Part shown: piece by piece, positions 50,600-59,831 of the stretch | Numbering within the stretch: the first letter of the stretch is position 1 | Layout: each line of letters starts with the position of its first letter | From: Oerskovia paurometabola | GTDB lineage: Bacteria > Actinomycetota > Actinomycetes > Actinomycetales > Cellulomonadaceae | DNA length: 64,000 bases | Direction of reading: 5' to 3' | NCBI RefSeq assembly: GCF_016907365.1 | Contig: NZ_JAFBBV010000001.1 | Location: forward strand, 3,038,001-3,102,000 | Position numbers and translations under genes: made by a program | The notes under the pieces: generated by a model | What the model was told of the DNA's origin: nothing | What the model saw: only the letters and a program-made list of their open reading frames with translations | The model's database searches: none

Positions 50600-52759
50600 C
50601 TACCAGGCCTGGGTGCCCGCGGCGTCCAACGCCGAGAGCCGGCCCCACGCACGGTGCAGGCCGACGGCGTCGACGAGGTCGTCGAGCAGGCCGTCCGACA
50701 GCTCGTCGGCCGTGAGAACTCCTTCGGCCTCGGTGTCGATCCCGGCCGCGACCAGGACGTCGACGCCGTCGCCCCAGGCCGCGATCGCCTTGCCGTGGCG
50801 GAAGGCCTCCTCCAGCACGGTCCGCGTCCGCGGGTGGGTCCCGAGCGCAGACCCGGCCATGCCGTCCGCGACCACGACCGCGTCGAGCTCGATCGAGCGG
50901 ACGGTCGCCGCGGTGCGGTCGACCTTCTGCTCGTCGGCCCCCGAGCCCACCACGCCACCGCGTGCGGCGACGACCTTGACGAGCGCCTGCTCGGCGCCGA
51001 TCCGCTCCCGGACCGCACGAAGGCCGTCGACCAGGTCCTCGCCGACGAACACGCCGACGTTCCTCCCCGCGATCGGGCCGGGGACGTCGCTGACCTCCGA
51101 GATCGCGGCAGACCGCGTGATGCCGTCGGACTCCCCCGCCCCCGGCCCTTCTCCCGCGCCGTCACGACCGTCGCCAGGCTCGCCCTCGGGGACCGGCAGG
51201 CCCAGGCCCGCCGCGACACGCGCGACCAGGTCGGCGTCGATCTTCGCCAGGGCGCGCAGCTGGTGCACGCGCACCTGCTCGTCCTGGCACTTGCCGAGCT
51301 CGAAGGTGTAGGCCGCCACGGTCTGGGTCTGCTCGATGGGCGTGAGCGAGTTCCAGAACATCCGGGGCTGCGTGAAGTGGTCGGCGAACGACACCGGGTT
51401 CTCCCGGACCTTCTCGCCCGACACCGGGGTCGGCAGCGTCACGTAGACGCCCGGGTCGCTCACGGGACACACGGCCGGGAGGCCGTCCGCCATCGTGTTC
51501 GGCTGGTACGTCCCCAACCCCTCGTGCACCGCCGTCTGGTGCATCCCGTCGCGCAGCATGTCGTCGACCGGGGCGTGCGGGCGGTTGATCGGGAGCTGCG
51601 CGAAGTTCGGTCCGCCCAGGCGGCTGAGCTGCGTGTCCAGGTAGGAGAACAGGCGCCCCTGGAGCAGAGGGTCGTTCGTGATCTGGATCCCGGGCACCAG
51701 GTGGCCCGGGTGGAACGCCACCTGCTCGGTCTCGGCGAAGTAGTTCGACGGGTTCGCCGTGAGCCGCAGCCGGCCCACCTTCTGCACCGGGCACAGCTCC
51801 TCGGGCACGATCTTCGTCGGGTCGAGGAGGTCGATGCCCATGAACATCTCGTCCGGGGTGTCCGGCATGACCTGCAGCCCCAGCTCCCACTCGGGGAACG
51901 CGCCCGCCTCGATCGCGTCGGCCAGGTCACGACGGTGGAAGTCGGGGTCGAAGCCCGCCGCGAGCTGCGCCTCCTCCCAGACCATGTTGTGCACTCCCGC
52001 CACGGGCTTCCAGTGGAGCTTGACCAGCGAGGTCTCGCCCGCCGCGTTCTCCATGCGGAAGGTGTGGACGCCGAACCCCTCGGTCGTCCGGTAGGACGCC
52101 GCGAGCCCGCGCGGCGACATGACCCACATGGTCGTGTGCTGGGCCTCGGTGTGCCGGGACACGAAGTCCCAGAACGTGTCGTGCGCGCTCTGCGCCTGCG
52201 GGATCTCACGGTCCGGGTGCGGCTTGACCGCATGAATCAGGTCCGGGAACTTGATCGCGTCCTGGACGAAGAACACCGGGATCACGTTGCCGACCAGGTC
52301 GTACACACCCTCGTCGGTGTAGAACTTGGTCGAGAAGCCCCGGACGTCGCGCACGGTGTCCGCCGAGCCCCTCGACCCCGCGACGGTCGAGAAGCGGACG
52401 AAGACCTCGGTCTCCTTGCCCTCCTGCGACAGGAAGCCCGCCTTGGTGATCGCGGACGCGTTGCCGTACGAGGTGAAGACACCGTGGGCGGCCGCGCCCC
52501 GCGCGTGCACGACCCGCTCCGGGATCCGCTCGTGGTCGAAGTGCGTGATCTTCTCGCGCAGGTGGTGGTCCTCGAGCAGGACCGGGCCGCGCGGTCCGGC
52601 CTTGAGCGAATGGTCGGTGTCGTGGACCCGCAGCCCCTGGGCCGTCGTCAGCCGGTCGCCCTGCTGGGCGCGGGGGTCCGGGTCCTTCTGGTCGGCGGGC
52701 ACGCCCGTGGGGCTCACGTCCGCCGGGGGCTCCTGGTCGGGGGTTCGTCGCGCGCTCAT
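50600..52759 (-). CDS. katE: Large-subunit (clade 2) haem catalase
   Basis: A 719-residue hydroperoxidase II-type catalase, 2 H2O2 to O2 and water. Catalytic His85 is in RVVHARGAAAHGVF, Asn158 in VGNVIPVFFVQDAIKFPD, and the haem Tyr in RLFSYLDTQLSRLGGPNF. After the core (ends about residue 545) a Gly/Asp/Glu-rich linker (GEPGDGRDGAGEGPGAGES) leads to a flavodoxin/GATase-like C-terminal domain (AGRNVGVFVGEDLVDGLRAVRERIGA ... DAVVVADGMAGSALG), as in HPII. ATG at 52759 with AAGGGA upstream. Monocistronic; probably stress-induced. Confidence 0.95.
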   Translation of the reverse strand: MSARRTPDQEPPADVSPTGVPADQKDPDPRAQQGDRLTTAQGLRVHDTDHSLKAGPRGPVLLEDHHLREKITHFDHERIPERVVHARGAAAHGVFTSYGNASAITKAGFLSQEGKETEVFVRFSTVAGSRGSADTVRDVRGFSTKFYTDEGVYDLVGNVIPVFFVQDAIKFPDLIHAVKPHPDREIPQAQSAHDTFWDFVSRHTEAQHTTMWVMSPRGLAASYRTTEGFGVHTFRMENAAGETSLVKLHWKPVAGVHNMVWEEAQLAAGFDPDFHRRDLADAIEAGAFPEWELGLQVMPDTPDEMFMGIDLLDPTKIVPEELCPVQKVGRLRLTANPSNYFAETEQVAFHPGHLVPGIQITNDPLLQGRLFSYLDTQLSRLGGPNFAQLPINRPHAPVDDMLRDGMHQTAVHEGLGTYQPNTMADGLPAVCPVSDPGVYVTLPTPVSGEKVRENPVSFADHFTQPRMFWNSLTPIEQTQTVAAYTFELGKCQDEQVRVHQLRALAKIDADLVARVAAGLGLPVPEGEPGDGRDGAGEGPGAGESDGITRSAAISEVSDVPGPIAGRNVGVFVGEDLVDGLRAVRERIGAEQALVKVVAARGGVVGSGADEQKVDRTAATVRSIELDAVVVADGMAGSALGTHPRTRTVLEEAFRHGKAIAAWGDGVDVLVAAGIDTEAEGVLTADELSDGLLDDLVDAVGLHRAWGRLSALDAAGTQAW

Positions 52760-52967
52760 GGGTGATCCCTTCGGTCGGGGTGTCGGTGGTCGGTCCGGTG
52801 GCGCCTCCGGTCGCTCGTGGCGTCCGGAGCCTGCGGACCCGCCACCGTAGGCACGGCCCGGGACGGCTCGCACGCGCTCGCCCCGCCCGGTGCCGACGCT
52901 CGACGGCGGCAGGAGCACCTGCCGGAGTCCGGGTTCACCGGGTTGCGGGCCCGTCCTCCGCCGCTGC
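52760..52967. other. Divergent non-coding region, katE/metG leader
   Basis: About 210 bases containing the katE upstream region. On the plus side TTGCGG (52963-region, 52963-52948 side) precedes the TAGGGT of the metG leader. Nothing else recognised. Confidence 0.4.
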
Positions 52968-52973
52968 TAGGGT
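52968..52973 (+). promoter_or_regulatory. Leaderless -10 box for the metG leader ORF
   Basis: TAGGGT, six bases before the ATG at 52980, so the transcript would start on the leader ORF's start codon. TTGCGG at 52943-52948 is a possible -35 with a long 19-base spacer. Confidence 0.5.
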
Positions 52974-52979
52974 CGACGC

Positions 52980-53030
52980 ATGAGTAGCTCGTCGACCGTC
53001 ATGATGCGCCCCACCCGGGGCCCTTCGTGA
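52980..53030 (+). CDS. Putative 16-residue leader peptide with tandem Met codons
   Basis: The ORF encodes MSSSSTVMMRPTRGPS and stops at 53028-53030. Its ATG lies exactly where transcription should begin. Two adjacent Met codons in the middle, a terminator-like hairpin at 53054 and a methionyl-tRNA synthetase gene downstream suggest ribosome-mediated attenuation. Two Met codons is few for such a sensor, so this is a hypothesis. Confidence 0.45.
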   Translation: MSSSSTVMMRPTRGPS

Positions 53031-53053
53031 TGCGCTGACGCGCTCCACCACCC

Positions 53054-53077
53054 AAGGCCTCGCCGCAGCGAGGCCTT
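53054..53077 (+). terminator. Possible attenuator hairpin before metG
   Basis: AAGGCCTCGC pairs perfectly with GCGAGGCCTT (10 bp) on a CGCA loop, followed by TCGTGTGT. It begins 23 bases after the leader stop and ends 74 bases before metG. Downstream, GGTGCGGT/ACCGCACC and GCACCC/GGGTGC form mutually exclusive hairpins. Confidence 0.55.
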
Positions 53078-53151
53078 TCGTGTGTCCGGGCCTGGTGCGG
53101 TCGAGGCGCCACCGCACCCGTCGAGGGTGCGTCCCTGAGAGGACTCCCGCC

Positions 53152-54747
53152 ATGACCGCCCAGACCTCCCCCGCCGGCACGCCCGCCCGGCCCACCTTCT
53201 ACGTCACGACCGCCATCCCCTACGTCAACGGCGACCCGCACCTCGGCCACGCGCTCGAGCTCGTCCAGACCGACGTCCTGGCCCGGCACGCTCGCCTGCG
53301 CGGACGCCCGACACGCTTCCTCACGGGCACCGACGACCACGCCCTCAAGAACGTCAGCGCCGCCCGCGCCGCGGGTCGCGAGGTCGGGGCGTTCGTCGCC
53401 GAGCACGTCGAGGACTTCCGCGCGCTGCGCCCGGCGCTGTCCCTGTCCACGGACGACTTCCTGTCGACGTCGACCGACCCCCGGCACCGCCCCGGCGTCG
53501 AGGCGCTGTGGCGGCGCTGCGCCGAGGCGGGGGACTTCTACCGGCGTTCCTACGAGGGCCTGTACTGCGCGGGCTGCGAGCAGTTCTACTCCCCCGACGA
53601 GCTCGACGCGTCGGGCCGCTGCCCCGAGCACCTGCCGCTGCCCGAGCGGGTGGTCGAGGAGAACTGGTTCTTCCGGCTGTCGCGCCACACCGACGCGATC
53701 TGCGAGGTGATCACGTCGGGGCGCGTGCGCATCAACCCGGCCGCCAAGCGCAACGAGGTGCTCGCGTTCCTCGACGCGGGGCTCGAGGACTTCAGCGTCT
53801 CGCGTCCCGCGACCCGCTCGGACGGCTGGGGCATCCCGGTCCCCGGGGACCCGTCGCAGGTCGTCTACGTGTGGTGGGACGCGCTGACCAACTACGTCAC
53901 GGCGCTGGGCTACGGTGCGGGCCCCGCCGCCCCGGGAGCAGCGGACGACTACCGCACCTGGTGGTCCGGCGGCGACGAGCGCGTGCACGTGATCGGCAAG
54001 GGCATCACGCGCTTCCACGCGGTCTACTGGCTCGGGCTCCTGCTCTCGGCGGGCGAGCCGCTGCCCACCACGATCCACGTGCACGACTACGTCACGGCCG
54101 GTGGCGCCAAGCTCGCCAAGTCGGCGGGCACCGCGGTGCACCCCGTCGGGCTCGTGGACGCGTTCGGCACCGACGCCCTGCGGTGGTGGTTCGCGCGCGA
54201 GGTCCCGCTCCTGGGCGACGCCGAGTTCACGACCGAGCGACTCGTCGCGCGGCACGACGACGAGCTCGCGCACGGCGTGGGGAACCTGGTCAACCGCACG
54301 CTCACGCTCGTGCACCGGTTCCGCGGCGGCGCCGTGCCCGCGATCCCGCGCGCCCGGGCGACGGACCCCGACGAGCTGAGCGCCGCCGTCGGGCAGGTGG
54401 GGACGGCCGTGGACGCGGCCCTCGCCGACGCCGACCTGCGAGCCGCGACCGGGGCCGTCCGGCGCGTCGTCGACGCGGCCAACCGGTACGTGAACGCGGA
54501 GAAGCCGTGGGAGCTCGCGGCCCGCGAGCGCACCGGGAACCAGGACGCGGGCGGGCGCCTCGACCAGGTCCTCGCACGGCTCGTCGAGGCGTGCCGGGTC
54601 GTCGCGGTCGAGCTCTCGCCGTTCGTGCCCGACGGCGCCGCGCGCCTGCGCGAGCAGCTCGGCTCCCCGCAGGTCGCCGAGGCCTCCGGACCTGACCGCG
54701 TGGGCCACCCGACACCGGTCTTCCCCCGCCTGGGAACTGACCGCTAG
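53152..54747 (+). CDS. metG: Methionyl-tRNA synthetase, divergent
   Basis: A 531-residue class I synthetase charging tRNA-Met. The HIGH motif reads HLGH (residues 30-33, in YVNGDPHLGHALELVQTDVLARH) and a zinc-knuckle region has YCAGCEQFY...GRCPEH. The KMSKS loop reads KLAKS at residues 320-324 (GGAKLAKSAGTAVHPVGLVDAFGTDALRWWF), and a helical anticodon domain (ANRYVNAEKPWELAARER) follows. The KMSKS change keeps both lysines. It may be a second MetRS; I cannot see the rest of the genome. ATG at 53152 with GAGAGGA upstream. Confidence 0.88.
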   Translation: MTAQTSPAGTPARPTFYVTTAIPYVNGDPHLGHALELVQTDVLARHARLRGRPTRFLTGTDDHALKNVSAARAAGREVGAFVAEHVEDFRALRPALSLSTDDFLSTSTDPRHRPGVEALWRRCAEAGDFYRRSYEGLYCAGCEQFYSPDELDASGRCPEHLPLPERVVEENWFFRLSRHTDAICEVITSGRVRINPAAKRNEVLAFLDAGLEDFSVSRPATRSDGWGIPVPGDPSQVVYVWWDALTNYVTALGYGAGPAAPGAADDYRTWWSGGDERVHVIGKGITRFHAVYWLGLLLSAGEPLPTTIHVHDYVTAGGAKLAKSAGTAVHPVGLVDAFGTDALRWWFAREVPLLGDAEFTTERLVARHDDELAHGVGNLVNRTLTLVHRFRGGAVPAIPRARATDPDELSAAVGQVGTAVDAALADADLRAATGAVRRVVDAANRYVNAEKPWELAARERTGNQDAGGRLDQVLARLVEACRVVAVELSPFVPDGAARLREQLGSPQVAEASGPDRVGHPTPVFPRLGTDR

Positions 54748-56279
54748 CGCAGCGCCGGGGCGTGAGACTCCAGGAAGCGGAACACCTCGGTCTGGTCCAC
54801 GCCCGGGAACGCCCCGACCGGCATCGCGGCGAGCATGCTCGCGTGCGGGCGCGCGCTCGGCCACGACCGGTCCGCCCAGCGCTCGGTCAGGGCTTCGGGC
54901 GGGCGACGGCAGCACGACTCGTCGGGGCAGCGCGAGACCGTGCGCTCGGTCGTCTCGCGCCCGCGGAACCACTTGACGTGCCCGAACGGCACGCCCACGC
55001 TCACCGAGAACTGGCCGTCGTCGGAGTCCTGGACCCGCGACGTGCACCAGTAGGTGCCCGTCGGGGTGTCGGTGTACTGGCTGAACGGGCTCAGCCGGTC
55101 CTCGACCGCGAACACCGTGCGCGCGGTCCAGTTGCGGCACACGTACTGCCCCTCGACGGCCCCGAGGGGGTCCGCGGGGAAGCGCACGCCGTCGTTCTCG
55201 TACGCCTTGTGGATGATCCCCGACTCGTGGATCTTCATGAAGTGCACGGGCACGCCGAGGTGGGTCGTGGCGAGGTTCGTGAACCGGTGGGCCGCGGTCT
55301 CGTACGACACCGAGAACGCGTCGCGGAGGTCCTCGACCGAGATCTCGCGTGCGTCCTTGGCCTCCTTGAGGAGCTTGACGGCGTCGCGCTCGGGCAGCAG
55401 GAGCGCGGCCGACAGGTAGTTGGCCTCGACGCGCTGGCGCAGGAACTCGCCGTAGTCGCGCGGCTCGTGGTGGCCCAGCACGTGCGACGCGAGCGCCTGG
55501 AGCAGGGCCGAGCGCGGGTCGCTCGACGCGCGCGTGCCCGTGCTCGGCAGGTACACGCGGTGGTGCCGCAGGTCGATGACCGAGCGGGTCGAGTGCGGCA
55601 GGTCGTGCACGTAGTGCAGCGAGAACCCCAGGTGCGTCGCGAGGTCAGCGGCCACGCGCTGCGACATGGGACCGCGCGCGTGCCCGACGCCGTCGAGCAG
55701 CTCGCGCGCGGTCGTCTCGAGCTCGGGGAAGTGGTTGTCCTGGGCGCGCATGGTCGCGCGGAGCTCGGTGTTCGCGCGGCGGGCCTCCTCGGGGGTCGCG
55801 GCCCGCTCGGTGTGCAGGCGCTCGAGCTCGCGCTGGAGGCCGACGATCGCCTCGAGGGCGTCGCTCGGGAGCGACTTGCCGACCCGCACCGCGCCGAGCC
55901 CGAGCGAGGCGAACAGAGGGCCGCGCTGGGCACGTTCGAGCTCGATCTCGAGGGCTGCGCGGCGCGTGGGCGGCTCGGCCGAGAGCAGGTCCTCGACGCT
56001 CGCCCCGAGCGCCCGGGCGATGGCCTGGAGCTGGGAGAACTTGGGCTCGCGGCGCCCGTTCTCGATCACGGAGACCTGCGAGGGCGCCCGGCCTATCGCG
56101 GCCCCGAGCTCGTCGAGCGTCATGCCCCGCTCGGTCCGCAGGTGCCGGACGCGACGGCCGATCGTCAGGGCGTCGGCCTCGTCCTCGACGGGCATCGCGG
56201 CGCCCGGCGGCGCCCCGCCGTGGCGTCCGAGGAACTTCTGTGCTGACTGCGCGTCAGATGCCATGACTGAGGGTGACAC
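54744..56279 (-). CDS. ramB: RamB-like acetate metabolism regulator
   Basis: A 511-residue transcription regulator: N-terminal XRE helix-turn-helix ([53 protein letters not shown]), a central IrrE/ImmA-like part ([35 protein letters not shown], lacking an intact HExxH) and a C-terminal short-chain fatty acyl regulator domain with clustered cysteines ([17 protein letters not shown]). In C. glutamicum RamB represses the aceA and aceB genes on glucose. GTG at 56279 has AAGGAG six bases upstream; ATG at 56264 is the alternative. Its stop codon overlaps the metG stop. Confidence 0.9.
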   Translation of the reverse strand: MSPSVMASDAQSAQKFLGRHGGAPPGAAMPVEDEADALTIGRRVRHLRTERGMTLDELGAAIGRAPSQVSVIENGRREPKFSQLQAIARALGASVEDLLSAEPPTRRAALEIELERAQRGPLFASLGLGAVRVGKSLPSDALEAIVGLQRELERLHTERAATPEEARRANTELRATMRAQDNHFPELETTARELLDGVGHARGPMSQRVAADLATHLGFSLHYVHDLPHSTRSVIDLRHHRVYLPSTGTRASSDPRSALLQALASHVLGHHEPRDYGEFLRQRVEANYLSAALLLPERDAVKLLKEAKDAREISVEDLRDAFSVSYETAAHRFTNLATTHLGVPVHFMKIHESGIIHKAYENDGVRFPADPLGAVEGQYVCRNWTARTVFAVEDRLSPFSQYTDTPTGTYWCTSRVQDSDDGQFSVSVGVPFGHVKWFRGRETTERTVSRCPDESCCRRPPEALTERWADRSWPSARPHASMLAAMPVGAFPGVDQTEVFRFLESHAPALR

Positions 56280-56300
56280 ACGCCACTCCTTGCGCACAAC

Positions 56301-56320
56301 AGAAGAAGTGCATTTCTTCT
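56301..56320. promoter_or_regulatory. Likely RamB operator
   Basis: AGAAGAAgtgcatTTCTTCT is a perfect 7-base inverted repeat, in an AT-richer patch between the divergent ramB and aceA genes. A further GAAGAAG (56324-56330) follows. Position suits autoregulation and control of aceA. Confidence 0.6.
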
Positions 56321-56441
56321 ACCGAAGAAGTCCTTGTGGACCCCTTGCGCGGCGAAGGAAGGTCGTTCCACGGCCACCGCTCATCCGGGCGGCGAGCCGG
56401 AACGAGTACCACCGCACGCAACGAAGCTCTGGAGGCACCCC

Positions 56442-57878
56442 GTGACCACCCCGCCCATCATCAGCCGCCGCTCCGAGAACGAGTACGCCACGCCCCGGGC
56501 GTCCGCGACCTCCCGGACCGAGGACGTCACGGCCTCCGTCGCACCGTCCGGCCACACCACCGGGCACACGCCTTCACGGCCCGGCGACCAGCGCCAGACC
56601 GCCGCCGACCTCGCCCTGTCCTGGGCGACCGACCCCCGCTGGTCCGACGTGCAGCGCGACTACACGGCCGAGGACGTCGTCGCCCTGCGCGGCTCGGTGC
56701 GCGAGGAGCGGACCCTGGCCCGCCGCGGCGCCGAGAAGCTGTGGGACCTCATCCACACCGAGGAGTGGGTCGCCGCGCTCGGCGCCATGACCGGCAACCA
56801 GGCCGTGCAGCAGGTCCGCGCGGGCCTCAAGGCCATCTACCTGTCGGGCTGGCAGGTCGCGGCCGACGCCAACCTGTCGGGCCAGACGTACCCCGACCAG
56901 TCGCTCTACCCCGCGAACTCGGTGCCGGCCGTCGTGCGCCGCATCAACAACGCGCTGCTGCGCGCCGACCAGATCGAGACCTCAGAGCGGTCCGGATCGC
57001 CCGCCGGGCAGACGCCCGAGCGCGACTGGATCGCCCCCATCGTCGCCGACGCCGAGGCCGGCTTCGGCGGTCCCCTCAACGCCTACGAGCTCATGCACTC
57101 GATGATCGAGGCAGGGGCCGCAGGCGTGCACTGGGAGGACCAGCTCGCGTCCGAGAAGAAGTGCGGCCACCTGGGCGGCAAGGTCCTCGTCCCGACCGCG
57201 CAGCACATCCGCACCCTCAACGCGGCCCGCCTCGCCGCGGATGTCGCCGGGGTCCCGACCGTCATCATCGCCCGCACCGACGCGCTCGCCGCCGACCTCA
57301 TCACGTCCGACGTCGACCCGCGCGACCAGGAGTTCCTCACGGGCGAGCGCACGGCCGAGGGCTTCTACCGGACGCGTCCTGGCATCGACACGGTCATCTC
57401 GCGCGGCCTGGCCTACGCCCCCTACGCCGACCTCATCTGGGTCGAGACGGGAGAGCCCGACCTCGAGCTGGCCCGCCGGTTCGCCGAGGTCGTCCACGCG
57501 CAGTACCCCGACAAGAAGCTCGCGTACAACTGCTCGCCGTCGTTCAACTGGAAGAAGCACCTCGACGACGCCCAGATCGCGAGCTTCCAGAAGGAGCTCG
57601 CCGCGATGGGCTACGCGTTCCAGTTCATCACCCTGGCCGGCTTCCACGCCGTGTCCCACTCCATGTTCGAGCTCGCCCGCGGCTACAACGACCGCGCGAT
57701 GAGCGCCTACGTCGAGCTCCAGGAGGCCGAGTTCGCCTCCGAGTCCGACGGCTACACGGCCACCCGCCACCAGCGGGAGGTCGGCACCGGCTACTTCGAC
57801 CGCGTCGCCACGGCTCTCAACCCCGACAGCGCCACCCTCGCGCTCGCCGGGTCCACCGAGACCGCCCAGTTCCACTAA
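56442..57878 (+). CDS. aceA: Isocitrate lyase
   Basis: A 478-residue enzyme splitting isocitrate to succinate and glyoxylate, first step of the glyoxylate shunt. The catalytic Cys is Cys241 in [14 protein letters not shown]; other motifs are [39 protein letters not shown] and [15 protein letters not shown]. The first 50 residues form a Thr/Ser-rich extension that most family members lack. GTG at 56442 has GGAGG seven bases upstream. It is divergent from ramB and ahead of aceB, with a hairpin in between. Confidence 0.96.
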   Translation: MTTPPIISRRSENEYATPRASATSRTEDVTASVAPSGHTTGHTPSRPGDQRQTAADLALSWATDPRWSDVQRDYTAEDVVALRGSVREERTLARRGAEKLWDLIHTEEWVAALGAMTGNQAVQQVRAGLKAIYLSGWQVAADANLSGQTYPDQSLYPANSVPAVVRRINNALLRADQIETSERSGSPAGQTPERDWIAPIVADAEAGFGGPLNAYELMHSMIEAGAAGVHWEDQLASEKKCGHLGGKVLVPTAQHIRTLNAARLAADVAGVPTVIIARTDALAADLITSDVDPRDQEFLTGERTAEGFYRTRPGIDTVISRGLAYAPYADLIWVETGEPDLELARRFAEVVHAQYPDKKLAYNCSPSFNWKKHLDDAQIASFQKELAAMGYAFQFITLAGFHAVSHSMFELARGYNDRAMSAYVELQEAEFASESDGYTATRHQREVGTGYFDRVATALNPDSATLALAGSTETAQFH

Positions 57879-57911
57879 GCCCCGCCCCGCCTCGCCGAGG
57901 TGGAGGTCCCG

Positions 57912-57943
57912 CGTCGGGGTAGAGGGCTCCCTCTACCCCGACG
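57912..57943 (+). terminator. Hairpin between aceA and aceB
   Basis: CGTCGGGGTAGAGGG pairs perfectly with CCCTCTACCCCGACG; the two arms are separated by two bases, so the loop is about four in RNA. It ends 41 bases before aceB and may end most aceA transcripts or set the aceA/aceB ratio. Confidence 0.65.
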
Positions 57944-57984
57944 ACTCCCCTCCGCCTCGCGGCACAGACCATCGGAGCCATGCC

Positions 57985-59769
57985 ATGCCCAGCACCGCCA
58001 GCACGCTCAGCACCCACTCCTCCGGCCCGACGACGTCACGCACCTCGTCCGGTCAGCACCCCGGCCCCCAGCCGGGCCACCACGACGGGCGAGTCGACAG
58101 CCCTACCCGCGCGACGCCGTCGGGCACCCTGGACGTCACCGGGCCCCTCGGCGAGCGCTACCGCGAGATCCTGACCCCGGGCGCCCTCGACTTCCTCACC
58201 GCGCTGCACGACCGCTTCCTGGCCGCCCGCCACGGGCTGCTCATGGACCGCCAGCAGCGCCGCCAGGACGTGGCCGACGGGATCGACCCGGACTTCCGCG
58301 CCGCCACCCGGCCCGTGCGCGACGACCCGTCGTGGCAGGTCGCCGGCTCGCACGGCGCCCCCGGGCTCGAGGACCGCCGCGTCGAGATCACCGGACCCAC
58401 CGACCCCAAGATGGCGATCAACGCCCTCAACTCGGGCGCCAAGGTGTGGCTCGCCGACCAGGAGGACGCGTCGTCGCCCACGTGGCGCAACGTGATCGAG
58501 GGCCAGCTCGCGCTCCACGACGCGATCCGCGGCACGCTCGCGTTCACCTCTCCCGAGGGCAAGGAGTACGCGCTGCGCTCGACCGAGCTGACCGACCTGC
58601 CGACCATCGTGTTCCGGCCCCGCGGGTGGCACCTGATCGAGAAGCACCTGCGCTACGTCGACCGCGCGGGCGTGGCGGTCTCGGCGTCGGCGTCGCTCGT
58701 GGACTTCGGGCTGTACTTCTTCCACAACGCGCGCGAGCTCGTCGAGCGTGGCCGCGGACCCTACTTCTACCTGCCCAAGCTCGAGGGCTACCGCGAGGCG
58801 CGCGTCTGGAACGACGTGTTCGTGTTCGCGCAGGAGTACCTGGGGATCGAGCAGGGCACGATCCGCGCGACCGTGCTCGTCGAGACCCTGCCCGCCGCGT
58901 TCGAGATGGAGGAGATCCTGCACGAGCTGCGCGACCACTGCGCGGGGCTCAACGCGGGCCGCTGGGACTACCTGTTCTCCGTCATCAAGTCGTTCCGCAC
59001 GCGCGGCGACCAGTACGTCCTGCCCGACCGCTCGCAGGTGCCCATGACCGCCCCGTTCATGCGGGCCTACACCGAGCTCCTCGTCGCGACGTGCCACCGG
59101 CGCGGGGCGCACGCGATCGGCGGCATGAGCGCGTTCATCCCCGACCGCCGCCGCCCGGACGTGACCGAGAAGGCGTTCGAGCAGGTGCGTGCGGACAAGC
59201 GTCGCGAGGCCGGCGACGGGTTCGACGGCACCTGGGTCGCGCACCCCGACCTCATCCCCGCGGCGCGCGCCGAGTTCGACGCCGTGCTGGGCGACCGGCC
59301 GCACCAGGTCTCGCGCCGGCGCGACGACGTGAGCGTGGGGCAGCACGAGCTGCTCGACATCGGGTCGGTGCGCCGTGCGGGCGCGACGGTCACCGCGGCC
59401 GGGCTGCGGTCCAACGTCTCGGTCGGCGTCCGGTACATCGAGTCGTGGCTGCGCGGCGTGGGCGCCGCGGCGATCGACCACCTCATGGAGGACGCCGCGA
59501 CGGCCGAGATCTCCCGCTCGCAGGTGTGGCAGTGGATCGCGTCCGGGACGCGCACCGACAACGGCGTGCCCATCACGCGGGCCCGCGTCGAGGCGCTGCT
59601 CGCCGAGGTCGTCGACGACCTGCCGCGCGGCGAGGGCAACCGGGTCGACGACGCCGCGCACGTGTTCCGCGCCGTCGCCCTCGCCGAGGACTTCCCGACG
59701 TTCCTGACCATCGGGGCGTACTCGCAGTTCCTGGTCGGGTCGCCCGTGGACGGGCCGCGCGAGGGCTGA
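57985..59769 (+). CDS. aceB: Malate synthase A
   Basis: A 594-residue enzyme joining glyoxylate and acetyl-CoA to malate, second step of the glyoxylate shunt. AceB motifs: IDPDFRAATRPVRDDPSWQVAG, ADQEDASSPTWRNVIEGQ, KLEGYREARVWNDVFVFAQ, ATVLVETLPAAFEMEEILHELRDHCAGLNAGRWDYLFSVIK, and GVGAAAIDHLMEDAATAEISRSQVWQW. The N-terminal 50 residues are a low-complexity extension that includes RATPSG, encoded by a copy of the dispersed motif. ATG at 57985 with GGAG seven bases upstream. Confidence 0.96.
   Translation: MPSTASTLSTHSSGPTTSRTSSGQHPGPQPGHHDGRVDSPTRATPSGTLDVTGPLGERYREILTPGALDFLTALHDRFLAARHGLLMDRQQRRQDVADGIDPDFRAATRPVRDDPSWQVAGSHGAPGLEDRRVEITGPTDPKMAINALNSGAKVWLADQEDASSPTWRNVIEGQLALHDAIRGTLAFTSPEGKEYALRSTELTDLPTIVFRPRGWHLIEKHLRYVDRAGVAVSASASLVDFGLYFFHNARELVERGRGPYFYLPKLEGYREARVWNDVFVFAQEYLGIEQGTIRATVLVETLPAAFEMEEILHELRDHCAGLNAGRWDYLFSVIKSFRTRGDQYVLPDRSQVPMTAPFMRAYTELLVATCHRRGAHAIGGMSAFIPDRRRPDVTEKAFEQVRADKRREAGDGFDGTWVAHPDLIPAARAEFDAVLGDRPHQVSRRRDDVSVGQHELLDIGSVRRAGATVTAAGLRSNVSVGVRYIESWLRGVGAAAIDHLMEDAATAEISRSQVWQWIASGTRTDNGVPITRARVEALLAEVVDDLPRGEGNRVDDAAHVFRAVALAEDFPTFLTIGAYSQFLVGSPVDGPREG
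58111..58125 (+). repeat. Short copy of dispersed motif inside aceB
   Basis: GCGACGCCGTCGGGC, identical to the nhaA copy, again in a non-conserved N-terminal extension (ATPSG). Confidence 0.4.
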
Positions 59770-59784
59770 CCACCTGAGCGCCGG

Positions 59785-59831
59785 CCGCTGCCGGCGGAGG
59801 TCGACCACCGCCCGCTGCCGGCGGAGGTCGA
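59785..59831. repeat. 20-bp direct repeat after aceB
   Basis: CCGCTGCCGGCGGAGGTCGA occurs at 59785-59804 and again at 59812-59831, in non-coding DNA; the second copy runs into the terminator stem. Confidence 0.75.

Noticed and set aside
53031..53151. T-box riboswitch before metG
   Set aside because: I could not find the conserved T-box sequence (AGGGTGGNACC) or specifier-stem features; a leader peptide with hairpins fits better.
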